Position numbers and translations under genes: made by a program. The notes beneath the pieces are model-generated. The model searched no databases and was not told the origin of the DNA. It saw nothing but the letters and a program-made list of their open reading frames with translations. 64,000 nt of DNA, taken from a virus. Position 1 is the stretch's first letter, and the number at the start of each line of letters is the position of its first letter. Where the stretch lies: the IMG/VR virus record IMGVR_UViG_3300028393_000019, positions 124,001 to 188,000 of that record; one strand, 5' to 3'. Below are positions 26,251 through 34,351 of the stretch, piece after piece.

Positions 26251-26592
26251 ATGAACGCAATAGTTGAAAAAATCAAAACAGGAATCCACGATCTATTTGA
26301 TTTGGATTTGTTAGTTAAAAATCTCAAAGAACACGCACCGCATGTGAGTGCAGAAACAATGGGGTGGGTAGCAGTTATTCTGCTACATTTGGCCACTATT
26401 CCCACGATGCTGGCAGTCCTAACAGGATTAACAGAGAAAATGCCACCGGTTGACATGGTTTTGTTCAGCTGGGCTGGGCTATTTTGCTTTTTTATCAAAG
26501 CCGCGATCCAAAAGGACTTTTTGAACATTGTAACCATTGGATTCGGCTTCTTTTGCCAAGCCGCTGTACTAGCACTAATAGTGTTTAAGTAA
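26251..26592 (+). CDS. Three-helix membrane protein, possible holin
   Basis: 113 residues with hydrophobic segments at about 37-60, 68-85 and 92-112 (WVAVILLHLATIPTMLAVL, MVLFSWAGLFCFFIKAA). The place directly after the endolysin suggests a holin. A charged N-terminal helix precedes the membrane part. Assignment rests on neighbourhood and topology. Confidence 0.5.
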   Translation: MNAIVEKIKTGIHDLFDLDLLVKNLKEHAPHVSAETMGWVAVILLHLATIPTMLAVLTGLTEKMPPVDMVLFSWAGLFCFFIKAAIQKDFLNIVTIGFGFFCQAAVLALIVFK

Positions 26593-26631
26593 TCGACATG
26601 CTAAATATACTATATAACAAGGAGTATCCAA

Positions 26632-27336
26632 ATGGCTGGATCAGGATTTCAATTAGATAGTAATCAGTTAACACCAACTGCTTATCGTATCAGCATCAAT
26701 ACAAATACCAACTTTGCTACCACTGGAACAGCAGGCGGCGGCGTGAACCCTTACGATTGGGACAGTTCAAATTACACAAATGCTACAGCAATGTCAGCGG
26801 CGCAGGCACTGTTGCTGGCCCAGGGCAATGTGCGTTGGAACAACATTGTTCAACAATTGAGCACAGTTTCTGATTGCCGCATTTTGGATGTGGTCATCAC
26901 TGGTGGCGGAAGCCCAGCTGGTACAGATGCTACTTCAGCAAATACCGCAGTGGCATTTACTGTGGTGTTTGATCGTGCTTCTGTTATTGTTGGCAATTGG
27001 AATGCTTGGTTAAAAAGCCAAGGCGCAACAGCCAACGGTACATTCACCAATGCAGATGGTTCAACTGGTACAGCCTACAACAGTTTGAATGCGTCAGGTA
27101 CAGTTGCTATCAACACTACAGCACTGGCAGTTCAAGATATGATTGCCACTGCGCTGGTAGCAGGCGGAGCAAGCGCAGGATACACTAGAAACTTCCGCGT
27201 ATACAGTCCTTCATCACTCGGTGACTCACAAGTCAAAGTCACTGTTCTTCAACCATGCACCCCAGCACAAGCGTATACCGGCGTAGGTACCGCAACCTTA
27301 ATTGACACTATTGGGCTGGTAGGCGTACCATTATAA
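26632..27336 (+). CDS. Virion structural protein
   Basis: 234 residues, Thr/Ala/Asn/Gly-rich, with ALLLAQGNVRWNNIVQQL and LDVVITGG strands. CTAAATATAC lies 25 bases upstream and AAGGAG precedes the ATG, the usual late-gene layout here. Composition is that of a virion surface protein; no family recognised. Confidence 0.55.
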   Translation: MAGSGFQLDSNQLTPTAYRISINTNTNFATTGTAGGGVNPYDWDSSNYTNATAMSAAQALLLAQGNVRWNNIVQQLSTVSDCRILDVVITGGGSPAGTDATSANTAVAFTVVFDRASVIVGNWNAWLKSQGATANGTFTNADGSTGTAYNSLNASGTVAINTTALAVQDMIATALVAGGASAGYTRNFRVYSPSSLGDSQVKVTVLQPCTPAQAYTGVGTATLIDTIGLVGVPL

Positions 27337-27349
27337 TCGAAAGACAGGA

Positions 27350-28501
27350 ATGATATTAGCGTATCTACTACTACTAACAGGTTTAACAATATCGGCGGTC
27401 GCAATCTACTACTCAGTGGTAGGTTTGACCGCTATCTTTTCTGCCGCGGCCATACCCATTATTATCATGGGGTCAGCTCTTGAGGTAGGTAAACTGGTGT
27501 GTGCAAGTTGGCTCAAAGCCAATTGGGAACGTGCTCCACGTTTCATGAAGTACTACATGGTCATAGCAGTTGTAGTACTGATGCTGATTACGTCAATGGG
27601 CATATTCGGATTCCTTTCAAAAGCCCACAACGATCAAACCCTAGTCAGTGGAGACGTTGGCAGTAAGATCGCAATCTATGATGAAAAAATCAAAACCGAA
27701 AAAGAGAATATTGAAGCAAACCGTAAGGCACTTAAACAGATGGATGAGGGAGTGGACCAAGTACTGGGTCGCTCAACAGATGAAAAAGGTGCCGACAAAG
27801 CTGTGGCTATGCGTCGCTCCCAGCAGAAAGAACGTGTTAGACTTCAAGCTGAAATATCACAGTCGCAGAAGTCTATCGCGGAACTTAATGATGCCCGTGC
27901 GCCTATTGCCGCCGAGGTACGTAAAGTCGAAGCAGAAGTTGGGCCAATTAAGTATATCGCGGCGTTCATCTACGGCACAGCGCCAGACGAAACAATGCTG
28001 GAACGAGCAGTAACTTGGATCATTATCCTTATTGTAGTTGTATTTGACCCATTGGCAGTTATCATGTTGTTAGCCGCACAGATGACATTTGGTTGGAAGA
28101 AAGAACAAGAACACGTACCGGAAGAAATACCAGTTGTATCGACACCAGCTGATGAAATATTGAAACAGGGTGTTACCAACAGTAGCCCTGCCGATAATAT
28201 ACCGTTGATCACAGAATACGAAGGCGTTATAGCGGCAGGAACTCCCGAAGTTTTAGACGACAAGCCTGCAGAAATTATTGAAGAAACAGAATTGGACAAA
28301 TGGAACAAAATGGTGGAAGAAGCTGAACGAGCTATTGTAGAACCTGGTCCTAGTTTAGAAGAACGTTTGGCATCCGGCGAGTCCTATGTGGACAGTGAGG
28401 GCAACGAGAATCCAGTGTACTCGGAAGAAGACGGCTCAAAAAAAAAGACCTATATGATCAAGGACCCTACGGGGCAGATCCAAGTCAAGAACAGAGAATA
28501 G
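27350..28501 (+). CDS. Membrane protein with coiled coil; frameshift donor
   Basis: 383 residues. Membrane helices near 3-25, 28-45, 68-92 and 225-250 flank a long coiled coil (about 105-195). The C-terminal tail is acidic and ends at TAG 28501. Near the end the A9 tract followed by G forms A AAA AAG, the strongest bacterial -1 slippery heptamer, with a GGAAGAAG Shine-Dalgarno-like element about 10 bases upstream. Proteins of this topology occur in T4-like aquatic phages; function unknown. Confidence 0.65.
   Translation: MILAYLLLLTGLTISAVAIYYSVVGLTAIFSAAAIPIIIMGSALEVGKLVCASWLKANWERAPRFMKYYMVIAVVVLMLITSMGIFGFLSKAHNDQTLVSGDVGSKIAIYDEKIKTEKENIEANRKALKQMDEGVDQVLGRSTDEKGADKAVAMRRSQQKERVRLQAEISQSQKSIAELNDARAPIAAEVRKVEAEVGPIKYIAAFIYGTAPDETMLERAVTWIIILIVVVFDPLAVIMLLAAQMTFGWKKEQEHVPEEIPVVSTPADEILKQGVTNSSPADNIPLITEYEGVIAAGTPEVLDDKPAEIIEETELDKWNKMVEEAERAIVEPGPSLEERLASGESYVDSEGNENPVYSEEDGSKKKTYMIKDPTGQIQVKNRE
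28441..28447 (+). other. Strong -1 frameshift site A AAA AAG
   Basis: The 0-frame reads TCA AAA AAA AAG ACC; a -1 slip reads AAA AAA GAC CTA and enters an open frame to 28776. The upstream SD-like GGAAGAAG is placed as in E. coli dnaX. Confidence 0.65.
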
Positions 28502-28776
28502 AGTATGTTCAAAATGAAGAACAATCCACTGATACCATTTGGTCTAGACTTAGCGAAAGAATTGTACACAGGCCAGTAGATGAGCTATATAAAGCATACC
28601 ATGAAGGAGCATTCAAAGATTTTACAGTAGACGAGTCGGAGATTGAACTGTGTAATTTTGTCAAACAAACAATAGACACAGGGCCTAGATTCTATGACTA
28701 TGCGGCAGAAAAAACAGCATATTTTGAAAAACGAATATATGAACTTAGGAAAAATAACTTTAATAACACCCCCTGA
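28447..28776 (+). CDS. -1 frame extension with no start codon of its own
   Basis: 109 residues if entered by frameshifting. The frame is open from 28399 to 28776 and contains no ATG, GTG or TTG at all, yet it is strongly protein-like (VDELYKAYHEGAFKDF, ELCNFVKQTIDTGPRFYDYA). It therefore looks like the C-terminus of a fusion made from the 27350 gene. Its last 38 bases overlap the next gene. An A10 to A9 assembly error would make the two parts one ordinary gene. Confidence 0.65.
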   Translation, partial: DLYDQGPYGADPSQEQRIEYVQNEEQSTDTIWSRLSERIVHRPVDELYKAYHEGAFKDFTVDESEIELCNFVKQTIDTGPRFYDYAAEKTAYFEKRIYELRKNNFNNTP

Positions 28777-29155
28777 CAAATTGTTCAATAACAATTTGAG
28801 CTACCTTTTGGTCAAGCCCAGCAACTTTGTCAAATCACAATTCCAAACCATACTGAGTCATGGTCTAGAAGATTTGAATGTGTTTATATTTGACAACGAT
28901 GATACAGACATCAGTTGGCTGTTAAGTTCCAGCTATCAAGCTGATTGTATTATTATTGATGTAGACAACTGTGATCCCCAAACACACAAGTTTGTTACTC
29001 TATTGCTGATGCATCCCAATGCATACTATATGACCAAGGATGAAACAACTCCGTATCATCTTATCAGCCGTAATAGAATTTACGATCTAAATTGGATAAT
29101 AGAAAAAATCAAAGCAGAAGAGGAAGAAGGCCCAGAAGATGAACCAGAAGAATAA
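28739..29155 (+). CDS. Conserved T4-like phage protein of unknown function
   Basis: 138 residues from ATG 28739. It begins [19 protein letters not shown] and contains LNVFIFDND and [10 protein letters not shown] segments, a pattern I recall from T4-like cyanophage proteins of unknown role. The C-terminus is very acidic. It overlaps the -1 frame upstream and bS21 downstream by 17 bases. Confidence 0.65.
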   Translation: MNLGKITLITPPDKLFNNNLSYLLVKPSNFVKSQFQTILSHGLEDLNVFIFDNDDTDISWLLSSSYQADCIIIDVDNCDPQTHKFVTLLLMHPNAYYMTKDETTPYHLISRNRIYDLNWIIEKIKAEEEEGPEDEPEE

Positions 29156-29369
29156 AGGTACAGGTGTCACTGTCAAGGACGGAGAGAACATCAATCAGGC
29201 CTTGCGTAGATTCAAACGTAAGATTGAGGATTCAGGGCTTTTGGAAGATTTACGGGCTAAAGAATTCTACGAAAAACCTACCACTGAACGCAAACGTAAA
29301 AAAGGTGCGGCCCAAGCACGTTGGAAAAAGAAGCTGAAAGATCAGCAATTACCCAAAAAAATGTATTGA
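29139..29369 (+). CDS. rpsU: Ribosomal protein bS21
   Basis: 76 residues: [31 protein letters not shown] and [16 protein letters not shown] give the whole bS21 signature. bS21 sits near the anti-Shine-Dalgarno helix of the 30S subunit and exchanges easily, so a phage copy can alter which mRNAs are started. Overlaps the gene before it by 17 bases. Confidence 0.93.
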   Translation: MNQKNKGTGVTVKDGENINQALRRFKRKIEDSGLLEDLRAKEFYEKPTTERKRKKGAAQARWKKKLKDQQLPKKMY

Positions 29370-29394
29370 CACACTGATCTAAATCTGTTATAAT
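29366..29394 (+). promoter_or_regulatory. Consensus promoter TTGACA-17-TATAAT
   Basis: Both hexamers exact. The -10 ends 5 bases before the ATG at 29400, so the mRNA would be leaderless or nearly so. Confidence 0.85.
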
Positions 29395-29399
29395 AAGGT

Positions 29400-29981
29400 A
29401 TGCTTACTGACATTATGATAGATTTGGAGACTCTAAATACAACTCCAGACGCAACCATCCTAACTATAGGTGCTGTTAAATTTGATCCGTTTGGATTAGA
29501 ATTAAAAGAACCTGCAATGAAAAGCTTCTACTGTAAAGTAGATGTTGATTCGTGTGATAGGATCGGTCTTACCACTAGCGATGACACAATAGAATGGTGG
29601 GCAAGTCAAAGCAAGGAAGCCCAAGAAGCGGCTTTTGATCCCGAAGGAAGAATTGATATTGAAGAAGCGTTTGCGCAACTGTATAAATTCTGTTGGGGCG
29701 CAAAACGTGTATGGTCAAACGGTTCATGTTTTGATATTGTGATCTGCGAACATGTGTTCCGTAAAATCAATCGAGCTTGCCCATGGAAGTTTTGGGAAGT
29801 ACGTGATGTACGCACTGCTTTTGATCTAGGCATCAATCCTCAGCGTCCTCCTATTACAGCTCACCATGCGCTAGAAGATGCATGGAATCAAGCAGTGGGT
29901 ATTCAGAATGTCTACAATACTCTACGCACTTCGACTACATATGAAGGTAAGATGCTACAACCGTTTATTAATCAGAGGTAA
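29400..29981 (+). CDS. DEDD-family 3'-5' exonuclease
   Basis: 193 residues. IMIDLETLNTTPDA (D-x-E), SNGSCFDIVICEHVF (Asp) and HHALEDAWNQA (H-x-x-x-D) supply the four acids of a DEDDh exonuclease, in the spacing of the Rv2179c-like exoribonuclease group and phage DexA-type enzymes. RNA or DNA substrate cannot be told from sequence. Driven by a consensus promoter with almost no leader; MazG-like gene follows. Confidence 0.85.
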   Translation: MLTDIMIDLETLNTTPDATILTIGAVKFDPFGLELKEPAMKSFYCKVDVDSCDRIGLTTSDDTIEWWASQSKEAQEAAFDPEGRIDIEEAFAQLYKFCWGAKRVWSNGSCFDIVICEHVFRKINRACPWKFWEVRDVRTAFDLGINPQRPPITAHHALEDAWNQAVGIQNVYNTLRTSTTYEGKMLQPFINQR

Positions 29982-29983
29982 AA

Positions 29984-30265
29984 ATGGACAGTCAAACTAA
30001 AGAAGTAATGGACATTCTACAAGAAGAATGTGCCGAGGTAATACAAGCGGTTAGTAAAATCAGCCGTTTTGGGCTCGATAATCTCAAGCCAGGAAAACCT
30101 AAAACCAACAGGGAACACTTGGAAGAAGAACTAGGCGATTTACAAGCAATGGTAGATATTCTACAAGAGCTTGACATTGTTAGCTTTGCCAACATTGAAA
30201 AAGCCGCAGAGGCTAAACGAGAAAAACTTAAAATTTGGTCAAATATTTTCAAGGAAAAAGTCTGA
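29984..30265 (+). CDS. mazG: MazG-like nucleotide pyrophosphohydrolase
   Basis: 93 residues with the all-alpha NTP-PPase pattern: ILQEECAEVIQAVSK (E-E-x-x-E) and HLEEELGDLQAMVDIL (E-x-x-D). Family members hydrolyse NTPs or (p)ppGpp-like nucleotides; phage copies are thought to tune host nucleotide pools. It starts 2 bases after the exonuclease stop. Confidence 0.85.
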   Translation: MDSQTKEVMDILQEECAEVIQAVSKISRFGLDNLKPGKPKTNREHLEEELGDLQAMVDILQELDIVSFANIEKAAEAKREKLKIWSNIFKEKV

Positions 30266-30357
30266 CTGAGATAAATATTTACGTGCTAAAATGCCGTAAG
30301 GGTTTAAGTACACGGACATAGAGTCCAAATTTACTTGCTTAATTAAAGGAGAAAATT

Positions 30358-32271
30358 ATGAGCAAAATCATCGGTATCGATTTAGGTACAACAAATAGCT
30401 GTGTGGCAATCCTGGAAAACGGAGTTGCCAAAGTAATTGAAAACAGCGAAGGTGCGAGAACAACACCATCAATCATTGCATATACCAAGGACGAGATCCT
30501 AGTAGGTGCAACAGCAAAACGACAAGCAGTCACAAACCCAAAGAATACAATCTACGCCAGCAAGCGCCTTATTGGTCGCAAGTTTGACGAGAAAGAAGTA
30601 CAAAAAGACATCGACTTGATGCCTTATTCAATTATCAAAGCTGACAACGGTGACGCTTGGATTGAAGCCAACGGCGAGAAACTTGCTCCACAGCAGGTGT
30701 CAGCTGAAGTGCTACGTAAAATGAAAAAGACAGCAGAAGACTATCTGGGTAAAGAAGTTACACAGGCAGTTATCACTGTGCCTGCTTACTTCAACGACAG
30801 CCAACGTCAAGCAACCAAAGACGCAGGACGTATCGCTGGACTAGAAGTTCTACGTATCATCAATGAGCCAACAGCGGCCGCATTGGCATATGGTGTAGAC
30901 AAGCAAGACAAGAAAGATCGTAAGATCGCTGTGTATGACTTGGGTGGTGGTACATTTGACATCTCCATTATTGAAATTGCCAACATTGACGGCGACAAGC
31001 AAATTGAAGTGTTGAGTACAAACGGTGACACATTCCTAGGTGGTGAAGACTTTGACCAAGTTCTTATGGATCATTTGGTAGCAGAGTTTAAGAAAGACAA
31101 TGGTATTGACCTAAAGCAAGACGTGCTGGCTTTACAGCGTTTGAAAGAGTCTGCTGAAAAGGCCAAGATTGAATTGTCTAGTGCCGCAAGTACAACTGTT
31201 AACTTGCCATACATCACAGCAGATGCCAGTGGTCCAAAGCACATGAATGTGACTATCAGCCGTGCCAAGTTTGAGCAAATGGTTGAGAAACTGATCGAGC
31301 GTTCAATTGAGCCATGTAAGATTGCTATGAATGATGCCAAAGTTACAGCCGTAGATATCGACGAAGTTATCCTAGTTGGCGGCCAAACACGTATGCCCAA
31401 AGTGCAAGAAGCAGTTGAGAAACTGTTTGGCAAGGCACCACGCAAAGATGTCAACCCAGACGAAGCAGTGGCCGCAGGTGCCGCAGTACAAGGCGCTGTT
31501 CTAGCAGGCGACAAGACAGACGTGCTGTTGTTGGACGTGACTCCATTGACATTGGGTATTGAAACAATGGGCGGAGTGTTTACCAAGCTGATCAGCAAAA
31601 ATACAACTATACCAACCAAACACTCACAAACATTCTCAACAGCAGAAGACAATCAACCAGCTGTGACAATCAAAGTTGCACAGGGCGAGCGTGAGTTGTT
31701 TAAGTATAATAAGATGCTAGGTGAGTTCAATCTAGAGGGTATTGACCCTGCACCACGCGGTATGCCACAGATTGAAGTCACACTAGATTTAGATGCAAAC
31801 GGTATCTTGAATGTAAGTGCCAAAAATAAAACCACTGGCAAAGAAAACAAGATAACTATCAAGTCTGATTCCGGACTAACTGAAGCTGAAATCCAACGTA
31901 TGGTTCGTGAAGCTGAAGAAAATGCCGAATCAGACAAGAAGGCAGCAGAATTGATCGGAGCACGTAATCAAGCTGAAGGTACTACACACAGTATCAAGAA
32001 AGACTATGAAACGTATAAAGATCAATTGACTGAGGAAGAAAGAACCAAATTTGACGAAGCAGTAAAAGCAGTGGAAACTGCTTGTGCTGGTGAAGACAAA
32101 GAGGCGATTGACAAATCAGTACAGACTTTCTTTGAAGCCGCTGGTCCGGTTATGACTAAAAAACAAGCCGCTGAATCAACGACAGACGAAACCCCAGCTC
32201 AAAGCCAATCAGCTCAAGAGCAAACGGTTGATGCTAGCTTCACAGAAGTTGACAAAGAAGAAAAGAAGTAA
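30358..32271 (+). CDS. dnaK: Hsp70 chaperone DnaK, full length
   Basis: 637 residues, the usual bacterial length. The ATPase domain is intact: [56 protein letters not shown]. The linker [19 protein letters not shown] and the substrate domain follow, then a short lid and tail ending EEKK. No DnaJ or GrpE is in the window, so host co-chaperones are needed. A GATAAATATT box and AAAGGAG site lie upstream. Likely roles: folding of virion proteins, or help to IscU. Confidence 0.97.
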   Translation: MSKIIGIDLGTTNSCVAILENGVAKVIENSEGARTTPSIIAYTKDEILVGATAKRQAVTNPKNTIYASKRLIGRKFDEKEVQKDIDLMPYSIIKADNGDAWIEANGEKLAPQQVSAEVLRKMKKTAEDYLGKEVTQAVITVPAYFNDSQRQATKDAGRIAGLEVLRIINEPTAAALAYGVDKQDKKDRKIAVYDLGGGTFDISIIEIANIDGDKQIEVLSTNGDTFLGGEDFDQVLMDHLVAEFKKDNGIDLKQDVLALQRLKESAEKAKIELSSAASTTVNLPYITADASGPKHMNVTISRAKFEQMVEKLIERSIEPCKIAMNDAKVTAVDIDEVILVGGQTRMPKVQEAVEKLFGKAPRKDVNPDEAVAAGAAVQGAVLAGDKTDVLLLDVTPLTLGIETMGGVFTKLISKNTTIPTKHSQTFSTAEDNQPAVTIKVAQGERELFKYNKMLGEFNLEGIDPAPRGMPQIEVTLDLDANGILNVSAKNKTTGKENKITIKSDSGLTEAEIQRMVREAEENAESDKKAAELIGARNQAEGTTHSIKKDYETYKDQLTEEERTKFDEAVKAVETACAGEDKEAIDKSVQTFFEAAGPVMTKKQAAESTTDETPAQSQSAQEQTVDASFTEVDKEEKK

Positions 32272-32277
32272 TATAAT
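32249..32277 (+). promoter_or_regulatory. Consensus promoter TTGACA-17-TATAAT inside dnaK end
   Basis: Both hexamers exact; reads into hsp20-clpS-heme oxygenase-bilin reductase. Confidence 0.85.
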
Positions 32278-32282
32278 GTAAT

Positions 32283-32309
32283 TGTAGGACGCCTTCGGGG
32301 TCCTACACA
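32283..32309 (+). other. Hairpin with TTCG loop before hsp20
   Basis: GTAGGAC(G)CC-TTCG-GGGTCCTAC, one bulged G, no T-run. In the 5' leader of the hsp20 mRNA; could be a stabiliser, thermosensor-like element or weak terminator. Confidence 0.55.
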
Positions 32310-32336
32310 TTCTTGCTTAATATAAGGAGATTAAAA

Positions 32337-32768
32337 ATGGCAACAATGCAATTAAAAGCGGTGAGTCCAGCAGACTTCGCCAATCTAAGTAGAGCCTTAA
32401 TTGGCTTTGATCAAATCTTTAACCAAAGATTGCAACAAGCAAACAGTAACTATCCTCCACACAACATTGTGAAGTATAGTGACAGTGAATATGCTATTGA
32501 AGTAGCAGTGGCAGGTTTCAGCAAAGAAGAAATCACAGTAGAAGTTGACCAGGATCAATTGATTGTTCGTGGTGTTCAGGGTGAAGTAGTAACCGAAGGT
32601 AAGGAATACTTACATCGCGGACTAGCTAGCCGAAACTTCGAACAGACATGGACACTGGCTGAATACATGGAAGTTAAAGATGCCGAAGTCAAAGACGGTA
32701 TGTTGGTCATTCAAATTGACCGCATCATGCCAGAAGCACTGAAGCCTCGACAAATTGTAATTAAATAA
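32337..32768 (+). CDS. Small heat-shock protein (Hsp20/IbpA type)
   Basis: 143 residues from ATG 32337 (AAGGAG). NYPPHNIVKYSDSEYAIEVAVAGFSKEEI is the IbpA/alpha-crystallin start and RGLASRNFEQTWTLAEYMEV the conserved middle; the C-terminal I-x-I/V (QIVIK) is present. It holds unfolded proteins for DnaK. T4-like phages often carry one. First gene of a four-gene operon. Confidence 0.93.
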   Translation: MATMQLKAVSPADFANLSRALIGFDQIFNQRLQQANSNYPPHNIVKYSDSEYAIEVAVAGFSKEEITVEVDQDQLIVRGVQGEVVTEGKEYLHRGLASRNFEQTWTLAEYMEVKDAEVKDGMLVIQIDRIMPEALKPRQIVIK

Positions 32769-32773
32769 TCAAC

Positions 32774-32791
32774 GGGGGAGGAAACTCCCCC
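32774..32791 (+). other. Perfect GC-rich hairpin (GAAA loop) between hsp20 and clpS
   Basis: GGGGGAG-GAAA-CTCCCCC, 7 bp, followed by TCTTAATAG rather than a T-run, so more likely an mRNA processing/stability element than a terminator. Confidence 0.6.
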
Positions 32792-32811
32792 TCTTAATAG
32801 AAAGAGCTAGA

Positions 32812-33114
32812 ATGTCAAATACAGATGTAATGATCGATGAGAAGATCAAGATACGTGCTACCGAACCCCGACGTTGGAAAGTCATCTTGTTAAATGACGA
32901 TTCTACTCCTATGGAGTTTGTTATTGTTCTACTAGTAGATATATTCAAGCATACAGTTGACAGTGCCAAAGATGTCATGCTCCAAGTACACGAAACTGGC
33001 TCCGGCGTAGCTGGAATCTATAGTTTTGAAATAGCAGAAGCCAAAGCAGTTGAAGCTACCAATCAAAGTAGACAAGACGGCCATCCTCTGCAGATAAAGC
33101 TGGAGGAAGAATGA
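32812..33114 (+). CDS. clpS: ClpS adaptor for the ClpAP protease
   Basis: 100 residues. WKVILLNDDSTPMEFVIVLL carries the N-degron pocket (N-D-D and Met), and the family spacing to VMLQVHETGSGVAGIY is right. It would steer N-end-rule substrates, or host proteins, to ClpA. Its stop overlaps the heme oxygenase ATG (ATGA). Confidence 0.9.
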   Translation: MSNTDVMIDEKIKIRATEPRRWKVILLNDDSTPMEFVIVLLVDIFKHTVDSAKDVMLQVHETGSGVAGIYSFEIAEAKAVEATNQSRQDGHPLQIKLEEE

Positions 33115-33668
33115 GCCTTAGAGAATTGACCAAAGACGCACATACTAATGCAGAGCGTCAAGAATTTGTTAAAATACTGTTCAGTGGCAATATCAATCCC
33201 AAACTGTATGCAGTATTTTTAAAAAATCAACATCCGCAGTATGAAATAGTAGAAGTGTGTGCCATGATGCATCCTGGACTGCTGTCCGGCATGCCCGATG
33301 TTCGTCGTGCCCCCCATATTCTAGCAGACTATGAGGAACTGTGGGATGATGAAACAGACGGTAAACCGCACATTTTAAAAACCACAGATAACTATTGTAA
33401 ACATATCTTGAGTATCAAGGATGATCCTAAAAAACTGATGGCACATATATATGTGCGCCATATGGGAGATCTAGCAGGCGGGCAGATGATAGCTAAGAAA
33501 GTTCCAGGTGCTGGTCGAATGTATCAATTTGAAGATCCTGAAAAACTCAAAACAATGATACGTGAAAAAATCAGTGACGATATGGCTGACGAAGCTAAAC
33601 TGTGTTTTGACTTTGCTACAGAGACATTTAAAGAAATGTTGGAATTAGTCGAATACAAAGATGAGTAA
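33111..33668 (+). CDS. ho1: Heme oxygenase
   Basis: 185 residues. The proximal His is His11 (LTKDAHTNAER); the distal helix is YVRHMGDLAGGQMI (Gly-rich kink, Asp120), followed by VPGAGRMYQF. It opens heme to biliverdin, CO and iron using ferredoxin electrons. It overlaps clpS by 4 bases and the bilin reductase by 8, so the biliverdin maker and user are made together. The same family is known from cyanophages and from uncultured phages of non-photosynthetic hosts. Confidence 0.95.
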   Translation: MSLRELTKDAHTNAERQEFVKILFSGNINPKLYAVFLKNQHPQYEIVEVCAMMHPGLLSGMPDVRRAPHILADYEELWDDETDGKPHILKTTDNYCKHILSIKDDPKKLMAHIYVRHMGDLAGGQMIAKKVPGAGRMYQFEDPEKLKTMIREKISDDMADEAKLCFDFATETFKEMLELVEYKDE

Positions 33669-34341
33669 AGTTTGGGATACACTAATAGATATCCAACAAC
33701 TTTTAGAGGATAATTTTGAGCGCACTGGCACTGAAGTTTTCGAGCCTGGAATGGATCGTTTTAACCAACCTGGCTGGGTTAATAGGGTATGGACTAGTGA
33801 TCTCTATCGCCGTGCTCACGTTGATGTGGTTGACGCGAGAGATACTAAAGGCCTTTGGATGATGCACTGTTGCATCTTTCCACATACACATAATCCTGCT
33901 CCAATTTACGGCTTTGATGTCATAGCTGGCAAGAACAAGATAACTGGCTGTTTTCATGATTACTCTAAAGCAGGCGATGCTGACCATCCAATGATGCAAT
34001 GGTTTGCAGGAGAAGTAGCCAAACTGGAATGGCGCAAAGAACGTGCTTTACCTGAATGGGCTACTAATATATTCAGTAAAAGTATGGTAGCCGCGGGCAA
34101 TGTACAAGACGAAACAGAGCTAGAACAGATTACCGACCTAGCTAGAACTACAGTAGCACACTATCTGAGCACAGTAGCAGAAACTAACAATACTGCTGAA
34201 AACACTACAGAAGCACAAAATTACTATGCACAGAATCAAAAGTGTAACCCGCATACACCCCGTGTAATGGTCAGTTTAGGTCTAAGCGAAGAAGATGTTG
34301 AACATTTCATACAGGAATGCCTGTTCCCTGAAATAGTATAA
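33661..34341 (+). CDS. pcyX: Ferredoxin-dependent bilin reductase (PebS/PcyX group)
   Basis: 226 residues. PAPIYGFDVIAGKNKITG and CFHDYSKA at 80-103 match the FDBR core; Asp100 takes the place of the conserved catalytic Asp (D-x-S). The C-terminus NPHTPRVMVSLGLSE...FIQECLFPEI is also typical. FDBRs reduce biliverdin to phytobilins such as phycoerythrobilin. The 8-base overlap with heme oxygenase supports the role. Subgroup (PcyX versus PebS or PebA) cannot be settled by eye; the non-cyanobacterial context favours PcyX. Confidence 0.85.
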   Translation: MSKVWDTLIDIQQLLEDNFERTGTEVFEPGMDRFNQPGWVNRVWTSDLYRRAHVDVVDARDTKGLWMMHCCIFPHTHNPAPIYGFDVIAGKNKITGCFHDYSKAGDADHPMMQWFAGEVAKLEWRKERALPEWATNIFSKSMVAAGNVQDETELEQITDLARTTVAHYLSTVAETNNTAENTTEAQNYYAQNQKCNPHTPRVMVSLGLSEEDVEHFIQECLFPEIV

Positions 34342-34344
34342 ATA
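34337..34344 (+). promoter_or_regulatory. Exact T4-type late promoter TATAAATA
   Basis: TATAAATA-TTACACT-ATG; overlaps the bilin reductase stop. N7 spacing to ATG 34352. Confidence 0.6.
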
Positions 34345-34351
34345 TTACACT

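Noticed and set aside
30358-32271. Host chromosomal fragment (dnaK, isc, hem genes)
   Set aside because: These genes are interleaved with virion genes and share the phage promoter boxes and overlaps, so they belong to the phage.
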